The notes under the pieces were generated by a model. It saw only the letters and a list, made by a program, of their open reading frames with translations. It was not told the DNA's origin and searched no databases. Position numbers and translations under genes: made by a program. From contig WFVA01000077.1 in NCBI GenBank assembly GCA_015491895.1, positions 1-64,000 on the forward strand: DNA of 64,000 nucleotides, given 5' to 3'. Of the stretch, positions 17,442 to 26,936 are shown piece after piece (position 1 is the first letter of the stretch; every line of letters starts with the position of its first letter). The stretch is from Albidovulum sp. (GTDB taxonomy: Bacteria > Pseudomonadota > Alphaproteobacteria > Rhodobacterales > Rhodobacteraceae).

Positions 17442-18518
17442 TCAACAAGCCGGGCCGGCCTTCGCCAATGCCGCTTCCAGCCGGAATTCGCCGGGGATCC
17501 CGTCTCGCCCCTCAAGCACCAGATCGGCCATTGTTTCCGCAAGCTTCGGCGCCATGCCGAAACCGATCTTGAAGCCGCCATTCATCACGAAATGCCCCGC
17601 GCGCCCCGGCCAGGGGCCCAGAAGCGGCGCCCGGCTCGCCGCCCGGGGGCGCACGCCAGCGCAACGCTTGATCACCTGCGCGCCGCGCAAGGCGGGAACG
17701 GCCTCGCCCGCGCGCCGGATCAGCTCCTCAAGGCGTTCGTCGCAGCTTTCCGGCTCGTCAAACACCCGCTCGCTGGTAGATCCCACCGCAACCGACCCAT
17801 CCGCATGGGGCACGATATGCAGCCCGTCAACGAATATTTGAGGGTTGTCGCCGGGCACGCTTTCGGGGCGCAAGAGCGCCGCCTGGCCTTTCACGCCATC
17901 GCCGATCCGCCGCCCCAGATCATCGGAGAGCGCCGCCAGCCCCTCATGCCCGGTGGCCCAGACAACCACGCCCGCATCCTGCGGCGGCTTCCCGCCCTCC
18001 TCGATCTCGCCGCCCAGCGCCTCAACCGCGCCGGCAAGCGCGGCGAGCGCGGCGAGCGGGCGCAAGCGGGCGCTCAGCGTATCATGTATGAGCCAGCCGG
18101 TGGCGCTCTCGGGTGCCCAGCCACCAAGGGCTTCGCGCCGCACCACCCGCCACGCGGCCTCGCCGCGCCAAAGCTCTTCGGCCCCTTCGGCGCGTTCGCG
18201 GGCAAGATCAAGCCCGCGCGCATCATTGATCGGCTGAAGCCTCCCCGTCCGGCCATAGCCGGTAGAGAGCCCAGATACCGCCTCGGCGCGGCGCCAGAAA
18301 TCTCCCGCCATCAGCAGGCTTTCAAGCTGGAACTGTTTTTTCTCGTTCCAGCGTTCTGGCACATGCGGCGCCAGCGCGCCCAGCACCCCGCCGCTGCTGC
18401 CTGCGCCGATCCGGCGCTTTTCGATCAGCCGCACCCGCGCGCCGCGCTCAAGGCAGGTGAAGGCCAGCGCAAGCCCGAAAGTGCCTCCGCCCATCACCGT
18501 GATTTCCGCCATTGCCAA
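17442..18518 (-). CDS. FAD-dependent oxidoreductase, MnmC(o)-like (DadA/ThiO family)
   Basis: The 358-residue protein opens with the dinucleotide motif ITVMGGGTFGLALAFTCLER and then IGAGSSGGVLGALAPHVP, the loop typical of MnmC oxidase and glycine-oxidase relatives. The C-terminal part (KRCAGVRPRAASRAPLLGPW, FVMNGGFKIGFGMAPKLAE) closes the FAD site. It lies head-to-head with the MnmC methyltransferase-domain gene at 18566, with only 47 bp between the starts. I therefore infer that it removes the carboxymethyl group from cmnm5U34 of tRNA, the first MnmC step. D-amino-acid or glycine oxidase activity is the alternative. Confidence 0.72.
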   Translation of the reverse strand: MAMAEITVMGGGTFGLALAFTCLERGARVRLIEKRRIGAGSSGGVLGALAPHVPERWNEKKQFQLESLLMAGDFWRRAEAVSGLSTGYGRTGRLQPINDARGLDLARERAEGAEELWRGEAAWRVVRREALGGWAPESATGWLIHDTLSARLRPLAALAALAGAVEALGGEIEEGGKPPQDAGVVVWATGHEGLAALSDDLGRRIGDGVKGQAALLRPESVPGDNPQIFVDGLHIVPHADGSVAVGSTSERVFDEPESCDERLEELIRRAGEAVPALRGAQVIKRCAGVRPRAASRAPLLGPWPGRAGHFVMNGGFKIGFGMAPKLAETMADLVLEGRDGIPGEFRLEAALAKAGPAC

Positions 18519-18565
18519 ATCCTTCCGGCTCTCCCATCCTCTGCCAGCAGATAAAGGAAAGAGGG

Positions 18566-19249
18566 ATGGGCGGCCAGAGGGCGGAACTCGAATGGAAGGC
18601 GGGCGGCGTGCCGGTTTCGCGCCGCTTCGACGATCCCTATTTCTCGCTCGAAGACGGGCTTGCCGAAACCCGGCATGTATTTCTCGCCGGCAACGATCTG
18701 CCGGCCCGCTTCCGCCCCGGCTTTCACATCGCCGAGCTTGGCTTCGGCACCGGGCTCAATCTGTTTGCGGCCCTGATGGCGTGGCGGGAGGCCGGCATCA
18801 GCGGCCCCTTGCACTTCACGAGCTTCGAGGCCTATCCGATGGATGCCGGAGAGATGAAATTGGCGCTGAAGCCCTTCCCCGAGATCCTCGCCATTGCCGG
18901 CCCCTTTCTCGATGATTGGCACCCGGATCAGAGACTGTTTCGCCATGAAAGCGAGTATCTCGTGGCCGAGATCGTCTTCGGAGATGCCCGCAAGACCCTG
19001 CCCGAATGGCAGGGCATGGCGGATGCCTGGTTTCTTGACGGCTTCGCCCCATCGCGCAACCCCGAGCTTTGGGAAGCCCCGCTCATGGCCGCAGTGGGCG
19101 CCCACACGCGCCCGGGCGGCACCGCTGCCACATATTCTGCCGCTGGGGCTGTCCGCAGAGCGCTCGAAAGCGCCGGGTTCATCGTTGAGAGGGCGCCCGG
19201 CTTCGGCCGCAAGCGCCACATGACGCGCGCAAGAAAGCCGGGGCCATGA
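18566..19249 (+). CDS. mnmD: tRNA nm5U34 methyltransferase, MnmC(m)/MnmD
   Basis: This protein corresponds to the N-terminal methyltransferase domain of MnmC, which makes mnm5(s2)U34 from nm5(s2)U34 with SAM. The 227 residues show the family start (FDDPYFSLEDGLAETRHVFL), the SAM loop IAELGFGTGLNLFAALMAW, and the catalytic region ADAWFLDGFAPSRNPELW. ATG 18566 follows AAAGGAAAGAGGG. The FAD-oxidase half, fused in E. coli, is a separate divergent gene here. The stop overlaps the next gene by ATGA. Confidence 0.9.
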   Translation: MGGQRAELEWKAGGVPVSRRFDDPYFSLEDGLAETRHVFLAGNDLPARFRPGFHIAELGFGTGLNLFAALMAWREAGISGPLHFTSFEAYPMDAGEMKLALKPFPEILAIAGPFLDDWHPDQRLFRHESEYLVAEIVFGDARKTLPEWQGMADAWFLDGFAPSRNPELWEAPLMAAVGAHTRPGGTAATYSAAGAVRRALESAGFIVERAPGFGRKRHMTRARKPGP

Positions 19250-20112
19250 AAGCCCACGACACCCGCCTCGGCATCGCCCTGATGGTGCTGACAACAGCCA
19301 TCTTCGCGCTGCAGGATGCCCTGTCGCGCCATCTTTCGGCCGAATACAACGTCTTGATGGTCGTCATGCTGCGCTATTGGTTTTTTGCCGGATTCGTGCT
19401 GCTTCTCGCGATGCGGCGGGGCGGCATCGCACAGGTGGCGCGCACACATCACCCGGTGCTTCAGATCATGCGCGGCGTGCTGCTGGTTGCGGAAATATGC
19501 GTCACCGTCACGGGCTTCGTGGTGCTCGGGCTTGTCGAGACCCATGCGGTTTTCGCGGTCTATCCGCTCCTCATTCTCGCCATGGCCGGCCCCCTGCTCG
19601 GCGAGAGGCTTTCTCTGCGCTCCTGGCTCGCCGTGCTTGTGGGAATCGCTGGCGTTTTCGTGATCCTGCGCCCGGGATACGGGGCATTCTCGCCTCTCTC
19701 GCTCATCCCTCTTGCCGCTGCGCTGATGTTTGCAATCTACGGCATCCTGACGCGATACGTTTCCCGCCATGACAGCGCCCTGACCAGCCTTTTCTGGACA
19801 GGCCTCGCGGGCGCATTCGCAATGACAATTGCCGGCCTGTGGTTCTGGCAGGGATTGCGCCCGGTTGACTGGGGGTGGATGGGGCTTCTCTCCGTCTCCG
19901 GCGTTCTGGGGCATTGGCTGCTTATCAGGGTTTACGATCTGGCTGAAGCAAGCACCGTGCAGCCTTACGCCAATCTCCAGCTCGTTTTTGCGTCCGCGTT
20001 GGGCGTGGCGCTCTTCGGCGACCGCATTTCACTTCATGTGGCGATTGGCGCGGCGGTTGTCGTGCTTGCGGGGATCCTCGCATATGGGGATCTGAGCCGG
20101 AACAGGGCCTGA
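19246..20112 (+). CDS. EamA-family (DMT) membrane transporter
   Basis: This 288-residue protein has about ten membrane helices in two EamA repeats (LGIALMVLTTAIFALQDALS opens the first; QPYANLQLVFASALGVALFG lies in the second). It is a paralogue of the protein at 9231-10118. The 4-nt ATGA overlap with mnmD means co-translation, but no functional link to tRNA modification is evident. The substrate is unknown. Confidence 0.88.
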   Translation: MKAHDTRLGIALMVLTTAIFALQDALSRHLSAEYNVLMVVMLRYWFFAGFVLLLAMRRGGIAQVARTHHPVLQIMRGVLLVAEICVTVTGFVVLGLVETHAVFAVYPLLILAMAGPLLGERLSLRSWLAVLVGIAGVFVILRPGYGAFSPLSLIPLAAALMFAIYGILTRYVSRHDSALTSLFWTGLAGAFAMTIAGLWFWQGLRPVDWGWMGLLSVSGVLGHWLLIRVYDLAEASTVQPYANLQLVFASALGVALFGDRISLHVAIGAAVVVLAGILAYGDLSRNRA

Positions 20113-20132
20113 AAGGCCAAGGTCGCGCGCGC

Positions 20133-22073
20133 TCACTGCATGTCCCGCACGAGCTTCACCGGCCTTCCCGCAAGCCGCGCCCGATAGACAGGCAGGGATT
20201 CGGCCACTCGCATCACGTAATTGCGGGTTTCGCGGAAGGGAATGTGCTCTATCCAGTCCACCCATCCGATGGCGTCCGTTCTGGGATCTCCGAATGCCTG
20301 GATCCACTTCTTAACCCTGCCCGGCCCCGCATTGTACGCCCCTGCGATCAATATCGGATTTGGCCCGAACTCCTCTTCCATACGCGCAAGATAGGCCGCG
20401 CCAATGCGCACATTGTATCGCCAGTCCTCGAAGAGGCGGCTCTTCGAATATTCCAGCCCCAGCGCCTCGCTCATCGCTTTTGCGGTGCGCGGCATCACCT
20501 GCATGAGGCCGACAGCCCCTGCCGGGCTGTAGGCCCTTGTGAAAAACTCGCTTTCACGCCGGGCAATGGCCAGGGCCAGATCCGGGGGGGCGGGCAGCTC
20601 CTCCTCGGCCAGAGGATGGAGCGGGAAATATGCGCGGGGCAATATGATCCCCCGCCTGGCCGCATGTTTGGCGATCATCAGGGCGGAGTGGGGGTCGCTG
20701 TTGGCAAGCGCCAGATCCGCCAGAAGCTCCAGATCATCCGGCCCGAGGCTTTCGGCCAGATGCACCATGAAGCGGGTTGCGAGGCGCTGTTGCCCCGCAT
20801 CACGCAGCATCAGAGCCGCACCAAGAACGCGATCGGCCAGAAAGCCGGCCCTTTTCCAATCGCGCGCCGGCCCCTTCCCGGCAAGCTCCGGGTTCATGGG
20901 CGCGCCGATTTTCGCGGCTGCCAACTGGCCGTAGAAGCTTGTCTGATGGCGCGCGGCCTCGCCATAGGCGGCCCGGGCCTCATCGCTGCGCCCGAGCGCC
21001 TCGAGAGCACGGCCGCGCCAGTAGCCGGCACGGCCGAGGCTGATCGGCGTCTTTACCGCAAGCGCAAAGCTGTCGAAATGACGAAGGGCGCGTTTCGGCT
21101 CATCAAGATACTTGAGCGCGAGATACCCCGAAAGCCACTCGAGATCGGCAAAGTTGGAGCCGCTTTCAAGGTGATGCGCGCTGGCAATGCGATATGCTTC
21201 CTTCGCTTTCCCGGCACGCATCCATGCCCGCGCGATCTGGCGCCGCCCATTGGCCCAGCGCTCCGGCTGCCCAAGCGCTTCGCCACTCTCGCTGCGCTCG
21301 AGGATGAGCGCCGCCGCATCTTCAAGCCGCCCCTTTCGCAAGCGCCAAAGGAATCTCTCATAGGCAAGCCCGGGATCAGCCGAGAGGCTTTCCGGGATCG
21401 CTCCTATAAGATCATCCACCCCCTTCAGATTTTGCCGAAGCGCAATCCGGGCCTCTGCCAATGCGGCCCTGTTCTTGCCCAGAAGCGGCATCATCATCCG
21501 CGCTTCACCGGCAAGGCCGCGCCACAGGAGCATGTCCAGCCGCTCGGCATGATGGGGCTTCAGAAGCTCCCCCCAGCGGGCAAGCATTTCATCCTGTTCC
21601 GTCCTGCTCAGGGAAAGGCGGCGCCAGGCACGGGTGATTTCCCGGGCGGCCTCTTCCTCTTTTCCGCTGGCCTCAAGCGCTTGCGCCAAGGCGATGGCGC
21701 CGCGCCCCGTCTGCGCATGTTCGCCGGCGAAATAGGTTGTCACCTCTCCCGGCTCAGCGTTTTCGGGGATCGAGGCCTCTCCCCTTTTCTTCAAGAGAGG
21801 GAGGCCGGGCCAATCAGCATTGCGGCGCAGAAAATCACGGTAATCTTCCCACCCGCCCCTGCCGGCCCGGAGGCGGTGCCACTCCATTATATCCGCGGCG
21901 ATCGCACCTGCGGCGCGGGCTTTTGCACGGGCCTCCTCCCAATCTCCTTCATCACGGGCCTTGTAAGCTTCGGCAAGCAAGGCGGCCTGCTGCACCGGAT
22001 TCGCACCGACAGGGACCGCGAAAGCCAGAGCCAAGGCCATGGATTTCAATATGAACCGCTTCACCTTGTTCAT
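20133..22073 (-). CDS. Soluble lytic murein transglycosylase (Slt70-like)
   Basis: The 646-residue exported protein has a signal peptide (about 1-24, ending PVGANP), a long superhelical region of alpha-helical repeats (to about 480), and a C-terminal GH23 SLT domain. The SLT motifs are ALAIARRESEFFTRAYSPAG with the catalytic Glu in RRESEF, AVGLMQVMPRTAKAM, NVRIGAAYLARM and LIAGAYNAGPGRVKKW. It cleaves glycan strands to 1,6-anhydro products in the periplasm. It is divergent from dapA. Confidence 0.95.
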   Translation of the reverse strand: MNKVKRFILKSMALALAFAVPVGANPVQQAALLAEAYKARDEGDWEEARAKARAAGAIAADIMEWHRLRAGRGGWEDYRDFLRRNADWPGLPLLKKRGEASIPENAEPGEVTTYFAGEHAQTGRGAIALAQALEASGKEEEAAREITRAWRRLSLSRTEQDEMLARWGELLKPHHAERLDMLLWRGLAGEARMMMPLLGKNRAALAEARIALRQNLKGVDDLIGAIPESLSADPGLAYERFLWRLRKGRLEDAAALILERSESGEALGQPERWANGRRQIARAWMRAGKAKEAYRIASAHHLESGSNFADLEWLSGYLALKYLDEPKRALRHFDSFALAVKTPISLGRAGYWRGRALEALGRSDEARAAYGEAARHQTSFYGQLAAAKIGAPMNPELAGKGPARDWKRAGFLADRVLGAALMLRDAGQQRLATRFMVHLAESLGPDDLELLADLALANSDPHSALMIAKHAARRGIILPRAYFPLHPLAEEELPAPPDLALAIARRESEFFTRAYSPAGAVGLMQVMPRTAKAMSEALGLEYSKSRLFEDWRYNVRIGAAYLARMEEEFGPNPILIAGAYNAGPGRVKKWIQAFGDPRTDAIGWVDWIEHIPFRETRNYVMRVAESLPVYRARLAGRPVKLVRDMQ

Positions 22074-22211
22074 CCCATTCTGCCCGGATATCGCGCATAG
22101 CTAAGCATCTCTTGCCACCACATCAATTCACATTCTTGGCAAGGCGCCTGCTTGCGGCTAGTTTCCGCCTCGCATAAACGGGCCCCAAAAGCCATGAAAA
22201 GGAGATGCGTC

Positions 22212-23087
22212 ATGTTCAAAGGGTCTTTCCCCGCACTTGTCACGCCATTCGCAGATGGCGCGCTGGACATCGATGCGCTCAAACGGCTTGTTGAATGGCA
22301 GATCGCGGAGGGCAGCCACGGCCTCGTGCCCGTCGGCACCACCGGCGAGAGCCCGACGCTCAGCCATGAAGAGCACGAGCAGGTGATCGAGGAGGTGGTG
22401 AAGGCCGCCGCGGGCCGGGTCTCTGTGATCGCCGGTGCGGGCAGCAACAATACCGTGGAAGCGATGCGCTTCATGCGCCATGCCGAAGCCGTCGGCGCCG
22501 ATGCGGCCCTGGTGGTGACACCCTATTACAACAAGCCCACGCAGGCCGGCCTGATCGCCCATTTCAAGGCGCTCCACGATTGCTGCACCCTGCCGATCAT
22601 CATCTACAACATCCCCGGCCGCTCGGTGGTGGACATGACGCCCGAAACAATGGGCGAGCTGGCGAAGCTGCCGCGCATCATCGGCGTGAAGGACGCAACC
22701 GGAGATCTTGCCCGCGTCTCGGCCCAGCGCATCACCTGCGGCGCGGATTTCCTCCAGCTTTCGGGCGAGGACGCGACCGCGCATGGCTTCAACGCCCAGG
22801 GCGGCAGGGGCTGCATATCCGTTACCGCCAACGTGGCGCCCGCACTTTGCGCCAAGATGCAGGAAGCCACGCTTGCGGGCGATTTCGGACGCGCGCTCGA
22901 AATCCAGGATCGCCTCATGCCGCTGCATCAGGCGATCTTCCTTGAGCCCGGCACCTGTGGCGCGAAATACGCGCTCTCGCTTCTCGGGAAATGCAGCGAG
23001 GAGGTGCGCCTGCCGCTCGTGGGGCTGACCGATACGACCAAGGCGCGGATCAGGGATGCCATGCGCCATGCCGGGCTCATCGGCTAG
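22212..23087 (+). CDS. dapA: 4-hydroxy-tetrahydrodipicolinate synthase DapA
   Basis: DapA condenses pyruvate with aspartate semialdehyde in the lysine/diaminopimelate pathway. The 291 residues carry the complete active site: Thr43-Thr44 in [11 protein letters not shown], Tyr132 in [19 protein letters not shown], and the Schiff-base Lys160 in [18 protein letters not shown] 22212 is preceded by AAGGAG, which rules out the longer upstream frame. smpB follows 3 nt after the stop, a pairing common in alphaproteobacteria. Confidence 0.97.
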   Translation: MFKGSFPALVTPFADGALDIDALKRLVEWQIAEGSHGLVPVGTTGESPTLSHEEHEQVIEEVVKAAAGRVSVIAGAGSNNTVEAMRFMRHAEAVGADAALVVTPYYNKPTQAGLIAHFKALHDCCTLPIIIYNIPGRSVVDMTPETMGELAKLPRIIGVKDATGDLARVSAQRITCGADFLQLSGEDATAHGFNAQGGRGCISVTANVAPALCAKMQEATLAGDFGRALEIQDRLMPLHQAIFLEPGTCGAKYALSLLGKCSEEVRLPLVGLTDTTKARIRDAMRHAGLIG

Positions 23088-23090
23088 GCC

Positions 23091-23573
23091 ATGGCAAAGA
23101 AGAAAACCCCCGAGGAGAAGAACTACAAGATCGTCGCCGAAAACCGGCGCGCGCGCTACGATTACGCGATCGAGGACGATATCGAGGTGGGCATCGCGCT
23201 TCAGGGCAGCGAGGTGAAATCGCTGCGCAACGGCAAGGCCAATATCGCCGAGAGCTATGCGAGCGTGGAGGATGGCGAATTGTGGCTGATCAACAGCTAT
23301 ATCGCGCCTTATGAGCCGGCCCGCCAGTGGGGCCATGAAGAGCGCCGCCGCCGCAAGCTGCTTGCACACAAGCGCGAGATCGCGAAGCTCTGGAATGCAA
23401 CAAGGCGCGAGGGCATGACCCTGGTGCCGCTTGTCATGTATTTCAATCACAAGGGGCTGGTGAAGCTGAAGATCGGCATCGCCAAGGGCAAGAAGAAGGT
23501 GGACAAACGCGCCACGGAAGCCAAGCGCGACTGGCAGCGCCAGAAAGCCCGGCTGCTGCGGCATAACGAGTGA
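23091..23573 (+). CDS. smpB: SsrA-binding protein SmpB
   Basis: SmpB binds tmRNA and delivers it to stalled ribosomes. The 160 residues show the family core: [61 protein letters not shown] and the basic C-terminal tail ([20 protein letters not shown]). It is in one transcription unit with dapA. The tmRNA gene itself is not in the window. Confidence 0.97.
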   Translation: MAKKKTPEEKNYKIVAENRRARYDYAIEDDIEVGIALQGSEVKSLRNGKANIAESYASVEDGELWLINSYIAPYEPARQWGHEERRRRKLLAHKREIAKLWNATRREGMTLVPLVMYFNHKGLVKLKIGIAKGKKKVDKRATEAKRDWQRQKARLLRHNE

Positions 23574-23706
23574 TCACCTGCATCCGTAACGTGCCGTCAG
23601 GATGCGATGCCGGGCGGATGCGGTTTCACGGCCTCTCTTCCCTTGCCAGCGATCCCGGTCGGGGCTAGGCATTCGTGACGAAGAGAGTTGCGACCAGAGG
23701 GCAAAC

Positions 23707-24564
23707 ATGGCCGAGAGCGATCCCACAACCCTTGTCAGCACCGAATGGCTGGCCGATCATCTGAAAAGCCCGGACCTGCGCATTCTGGATGCCTCCTGGT
23801 ATCTGCCCGAAGAGGCGCGCGATCCGAAGGCCGAATACGAAGCCGCGCATATCCCCGGCGCACGCTTCTTCGATATAGATGAAATCGCCGATCTTCGCTC
23901 GGAACTGCCGCACATGGCGCCGCCGGTGGAAAAGTTCATGTCGCGGATGCGGGCGATGGGTGTGGGCGATGGACATCAGGTGGTTGTCTATGACGGCGCC
24001 GGGCTTCTGAGCGCGGCGCGCGTGTGGTGGCTGTTTCGCCTCATGGGGCACAAGGATGTGGCGGTGCTGGATGGCGGCTTTCCCAAGTGGCTGGCCGAGG
24101 GCCGCCCGGTGGAGGATATGCCGCCAGTAATCCATGACCGCCACATGACGGTGCGCCGCCAGGCCCAGATGATAAAGGACGTGACCCAGGTGGCCGCAGC
24201 CGCCAAACTCGGCGATCACGAGATCGTTGACGCCCGCTCCCCCGGCCGTTTCCGCGGCGAGGAGCCCGAGCCGCGGGAGGGCCTGCGCGCCGGCCATATT
24301 CCCGGCTCGAAGAACGTCCATTACCGCGATCTGCTGAACGAGGACGGCACGATGAAGCCTGTGCCCGAACTGCGCGCCATTTTCGAGCGCGCCGGCGTGG
24401 ATCTCACCAGGCCCGTGATCACCACCTGCGGATCGGGGGTGACGGCCTGCATCCTCGCTCTCGCGCTGGAGCGGATGGGCCATCGCAACCATTCGGTTTA
24501 CGATGGCTCCTGGGCCGAGTGGGGCATGTATAATGATCTGAAAGTCGCAACCGGAGACGCATGA
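23707..24564 (+). CDS. sseA: 3-mercaptopyruvate sulfurtransferase SseA
   Basis: The 285-residue protein has two rhodanese domains. The first is inactive (VVVYDGAGLLSAARVWWLFR); the second carries the loop TTCGSGVTACILALAL, whose CGSGVTA is characteristic of mercaptopyruvate sulfurtransferases rather than thiosulfate rhodaneses. ATG 23707 gives the normal length. An aminotransferase gene starts 1 nt after its stop, consistent with a shared role in sulphur amino acid or keto-acid metabolism. Confidence 0.93.
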   Translation: MAESDPTTLVSTEWLADHLKSPDLRILDASWYLPEEARDPKAEYEAAHIPGARFFDIDEIADLRSELPHMAPPVEKFMSRMRAMGVGDGHQVVVYDGAGLLSAARVWWLFRLMGHKDVAVLDGGFPKWLAEGRPVEDMPPVIHDRHMTVRRQAQMIKDVTQVAAAAKLGDHEIVDARSPGRFRGEEPEPREGLRAGHIPGSKNVHYRDLLNEDGTMKPVPELRAIFERAGVDLTRPVITTCGSGVTACILALALERMGHRNHSVYDGSWAEWGMYNDLKVATGDA

Positions 24565-24565
24565 T

Positions 24566-25750
24566 ATGCTCGAAAACCTCACCCCCCAGCCGCCCGACAA
24601 GATCCTCCAGCTCATGCAGGCGTTTCGCGAGGATCCGCGCGAGAACAAGATCGATCTGGGCGTTGGCGTCTATCGCAATGCCGAGGGGGTGACCCCGGTG
24701 ATGCGCGCCGTGAAGGAAGCCGAAAGACGGGTCTGGGAAAGCCAGGAAACCAAGGCCTATACCGGGCTTGCCGGTGATCCTGCCTATGGCGAGGCGCTTT
24801 CGAAGCTGGTGCTCGGCCCCGCGCGCGATGAAGCCCGCCTCGCCGCCGCCGCCACGCCCGGGGGCACGGGGGCGATCCGTCAGGCATTCGAACTGATCCG
24901 CAGCCTGAGCCCCGATGCCACCGTCTGGCTTTCCGCGCCCACCTGGCCCAATCACCCTTCGATCCTGCGCCATCTCGGCATGAAGATGGCCCAGTATCGC
25001 TACTTCGATGAAGCCAGCCGCGATGTGGACTTCGCCGGCATGACGGAGGATCTTTCCCGCGTGAAGGCGGGCGACGTCGTGCTGCTGCATGGCTGCTGCC
25101 ACAATCCGACGGGCGCCAACCTCACCGCCGATCAATGGAAGGAAATCATCGCGCTGATGATGGAGCGCGGCGCGGTGCCGATGATCGACATCGCCTATCA
25201 GGGCTTCGGCGACGGGCTGGAGGAAGATGCACTCGGCACGCGGCTTGTGTGCGAAAACATGCCCGAGGTGCTGATCGCGGCAAGCTGCTCGAAGAATTTC
25301 GGCATCTACCGCGAACGCACAGGCCTCCTGATGGTGCAGGCGCAGAGCAGCAGGGAAAAGCCGCTCGCTCAGGGGATGCTCAATCATCTCAACCGGCAGA
25401 ACTATTCCTTCCCGCCCGATCACGGCGCGCGCATCGTCAGCACCATCCTGGATGATGAAGCCCTGCGCGGCGACTGGCAGGCAGAGCTTGAGGGGATGCG
25501 CGAAGGAATGCTGGCGATCCGCCAGCAATTGGCGGACGAACTGCGCCAGCGCACCAATTCCGACCGGTTCGATTTTCTGGCCCGCCACCGGGGCATGTTC
25601 TCGCGCATTGGCGCCACGCCCGAACAGGTGGCGAAAATGCGTGAAAGCCACGGCATCTACATGGTGGGCGACAGCCGCATGAACATCGCCGGGCTGAATG
25701 CGAAAACCGTGCCGATCCTGGCCGAGGCCATCGTGGAGGCCGGTGTTTAA
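24566..25750 (+). CDS. Aromatic/aspartate aminotransferase (AspC/TyrB family)
   Basis: This fold-type I PLP enzyme (394 aa) belongs to the AspC/TyrB subgroup. Evidence includes KIDLGVGVYRNAEGVTPVMR, the TPGGTGAIRQAFELI loop, LLHGCCHNPTGANLT, and the PLP lysine in SCSKNFGIYRERTGLL. The closing SRMNIAGLN with its substrate-binding Arg is intact. TyrB-type (aromatic) specificity is likely but cannot be distinguished from aspartate specificity by eye. It is coupled to sseA. Confidence 0.92.
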   Translation: MLENLTPQPPDKILQLMQAFREDPRENKIDLGVGVYRNAEGVTPVMRAVKEAERRVWESQETKAYTGLAGDPAYGEALSKLVLGPARDEARLAAAATPGGTGAIRQAFELIRSLSPDATVWLSAPTWPNHPSILRHLGMKMAQYRYFDEASRDVDFAGMTEDLSRVKAGDVVLLHGCCHNPTGANLTADQWKEIIALMMERGAVPMIDIAYQGFGDGLEEDALGTRLVCENMPEVLIAASCSKNFGIYRERTGLLMVQAQSSREKPLAQGMLNHLNRQNYSFPPDHGARIVSTILDDEALRGDWQAELEGMREGMLAIRQQLADELRQRTNSDRFDFLARHRGMFSRIGATPEQVAKMRESHGIYMVGDSRMNIAGLNAKTVPILAEAIVEAGV

Positions 25751-25796
25751 CCGGCCTCTGCGGCAACGGCACACTTGCGGACATGCGAGGTAAATC

Positions 25797-26906
25797 TTGA
25801 AAGGGCTGCTCTTCCTGCGTGCGTTTCTGGTGGTGGCCCTTGTGGCCGCCTGCACGCCACGCGGGGAGATTGTCTTTGCACCTGAGGCGGTATCTGTCGG
25901 GAAAATCCAGAGGATCCACTTTTCCACGACCCGCGAACGCGATCCGCGCGCGTTGTTTTGCCCGGGGCGCAGCCCGAGGCCCACATATGGGATGTTCGAG
26001 CTTTCCATCCCGCCCGCACACCGGCCCGGCCGCATCGAATGGCCCCGCGGCAGGCCCGATCCGGCGCATGACTTTCTCGCCACCGCGGCGGTGCTCCATC
26101 CGTCACGGAAGGCATTTATTGCCGGACTCGGGAAAGATCTACGCGCCCTTCCGCGCGGCGAGCGGGAAGTTGTCATTTATATCCATGGCTTCAACAACAA
26201 TTTCGCCGAGGGCCTCTACCGGATGGCCCAGATGAAGCAGGATTTCAGCCTGCCCGGGGTCGCCATCCATTACTCATGGCCGAGTGCGGCCAATCCGCTG
26301 GGTTACGGCTATGACCGCGACAGCATGCTGTTTGCCCGGGATGGGCTTGAAGATCTGATCGAGGCAGCCGCCCTTGCCGGCTCCGACAGGATTCTCCTCG
26401 TGGGCCATTCCATGGGGGCGCTTCTTCTGATGGAAACGCTGCGGCAAACGGAAATCGGGCGCCGGCATCACCTCACCGGAAGAATCGGCGGCGTGATCCT
26501 GATCTCGCCCGATATCGATATCGATCTGTTCCGCCAGCAGGTGCGCCGCATCAAGACGCTGCCTCAGCCCTTCCTCATCTTCACCTCCAGGCGCGATCGC
26601 GCACTGCGCCTTTCCGCCGCCATCACCGGCCAGAAGGAGAGGCTCGGCTCCGTATCAGATGTGCGCGCCCTGGCCGAACTGGAGGTGACTCTCTTTGATG
26701 TCAGCAATTTCACCAAGGGGATCATTGGCCATTTCACCCCGGCAACCTCTCCGGCGCTCATCCGCATCCTCGCCAATATCCGCGAGCTTGATACCGCGCT
26801 GCAAAACGGGCGCCCCGCCCGCCCGGGCCTGCTGCCGGGCACCATCCTGACGGTGCAGAATGCAACCCAGATCATCCTTTCGCCGGCGGCCGGCATTTCA
26901 CCCTGA
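25797..26906 (+). CDS. Lipoprotein alpha/beta hydrolase (DUF900 family)
   Basis: The 369-residue protein has a signal peptide with lipobox (VVALVAACTP), then an alpha/beta hydrolase domain of the DUF900 kind. VVIYIHGFNNNFAEGLYRMA forms the oxyanion region, and ILLVGHSMGALLLMETLR holds the nucleophile Ser in GHSMG. LISPDIDIDLF supplies a likely acid, and a His follows near IIGHFTPATSP. The start is TTG at 25797 with GAGG 6 nt upstream. It is probably an envelope esterase or lipase; the substrate is not known. Confidence 0.83.
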   Translation: MKGLLFLRAFLVVALVAACTPRGEIVFAPEAVSVGKIQRIHFSTTRERDPRALFCPGRSPRPTYGMFELSIPPAHRPGRIEWPRGRPDPAHDFLATAAVLHPSRKAFIAGLGKDLRALPRGEREVVIYIHGFNNNFAEGLYRMAQMKQDFSLPGVAIHYSWPSAANPLGYGYDRDSMLFARDGLEDLIEAAALAGSDRILLVGHSMGALLLMETLRQTEIGRRHHLTGRIGGVILISPDIDIDLFRQQVRRIKTLPQPFLIFTSRRDRALRLSAAITGQKERLGSVSDVRALAELEVTLFDVSNFTKGIIGHFTPATSPALIRILANIRELDTALQNGRPARPGLLPGTILTVQNATQIILSPAAGISP

Positions 26907-26936
26907 TGCGAAGAAATGGCAGGGCGGCAGTTGGTG

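Noticed and set aside
20244-22100. Long open frame (618 codons) on the plus strand
   Set aside because: It is antisense to the lytic transglycosylase gene, which has a signal peptide and a full SLT domain.
22158-23564. Open frame (468 codons) on the minus strand
   Set aside because: It covers dapA and smpB in reverse. Both are certain genes, and the frame has no family motifs.
24419-26176. Open frame (585 codons) on the minus strand
   Set aside because: It is antisense to the aminotransferase and spans three real genes with different reading frames.
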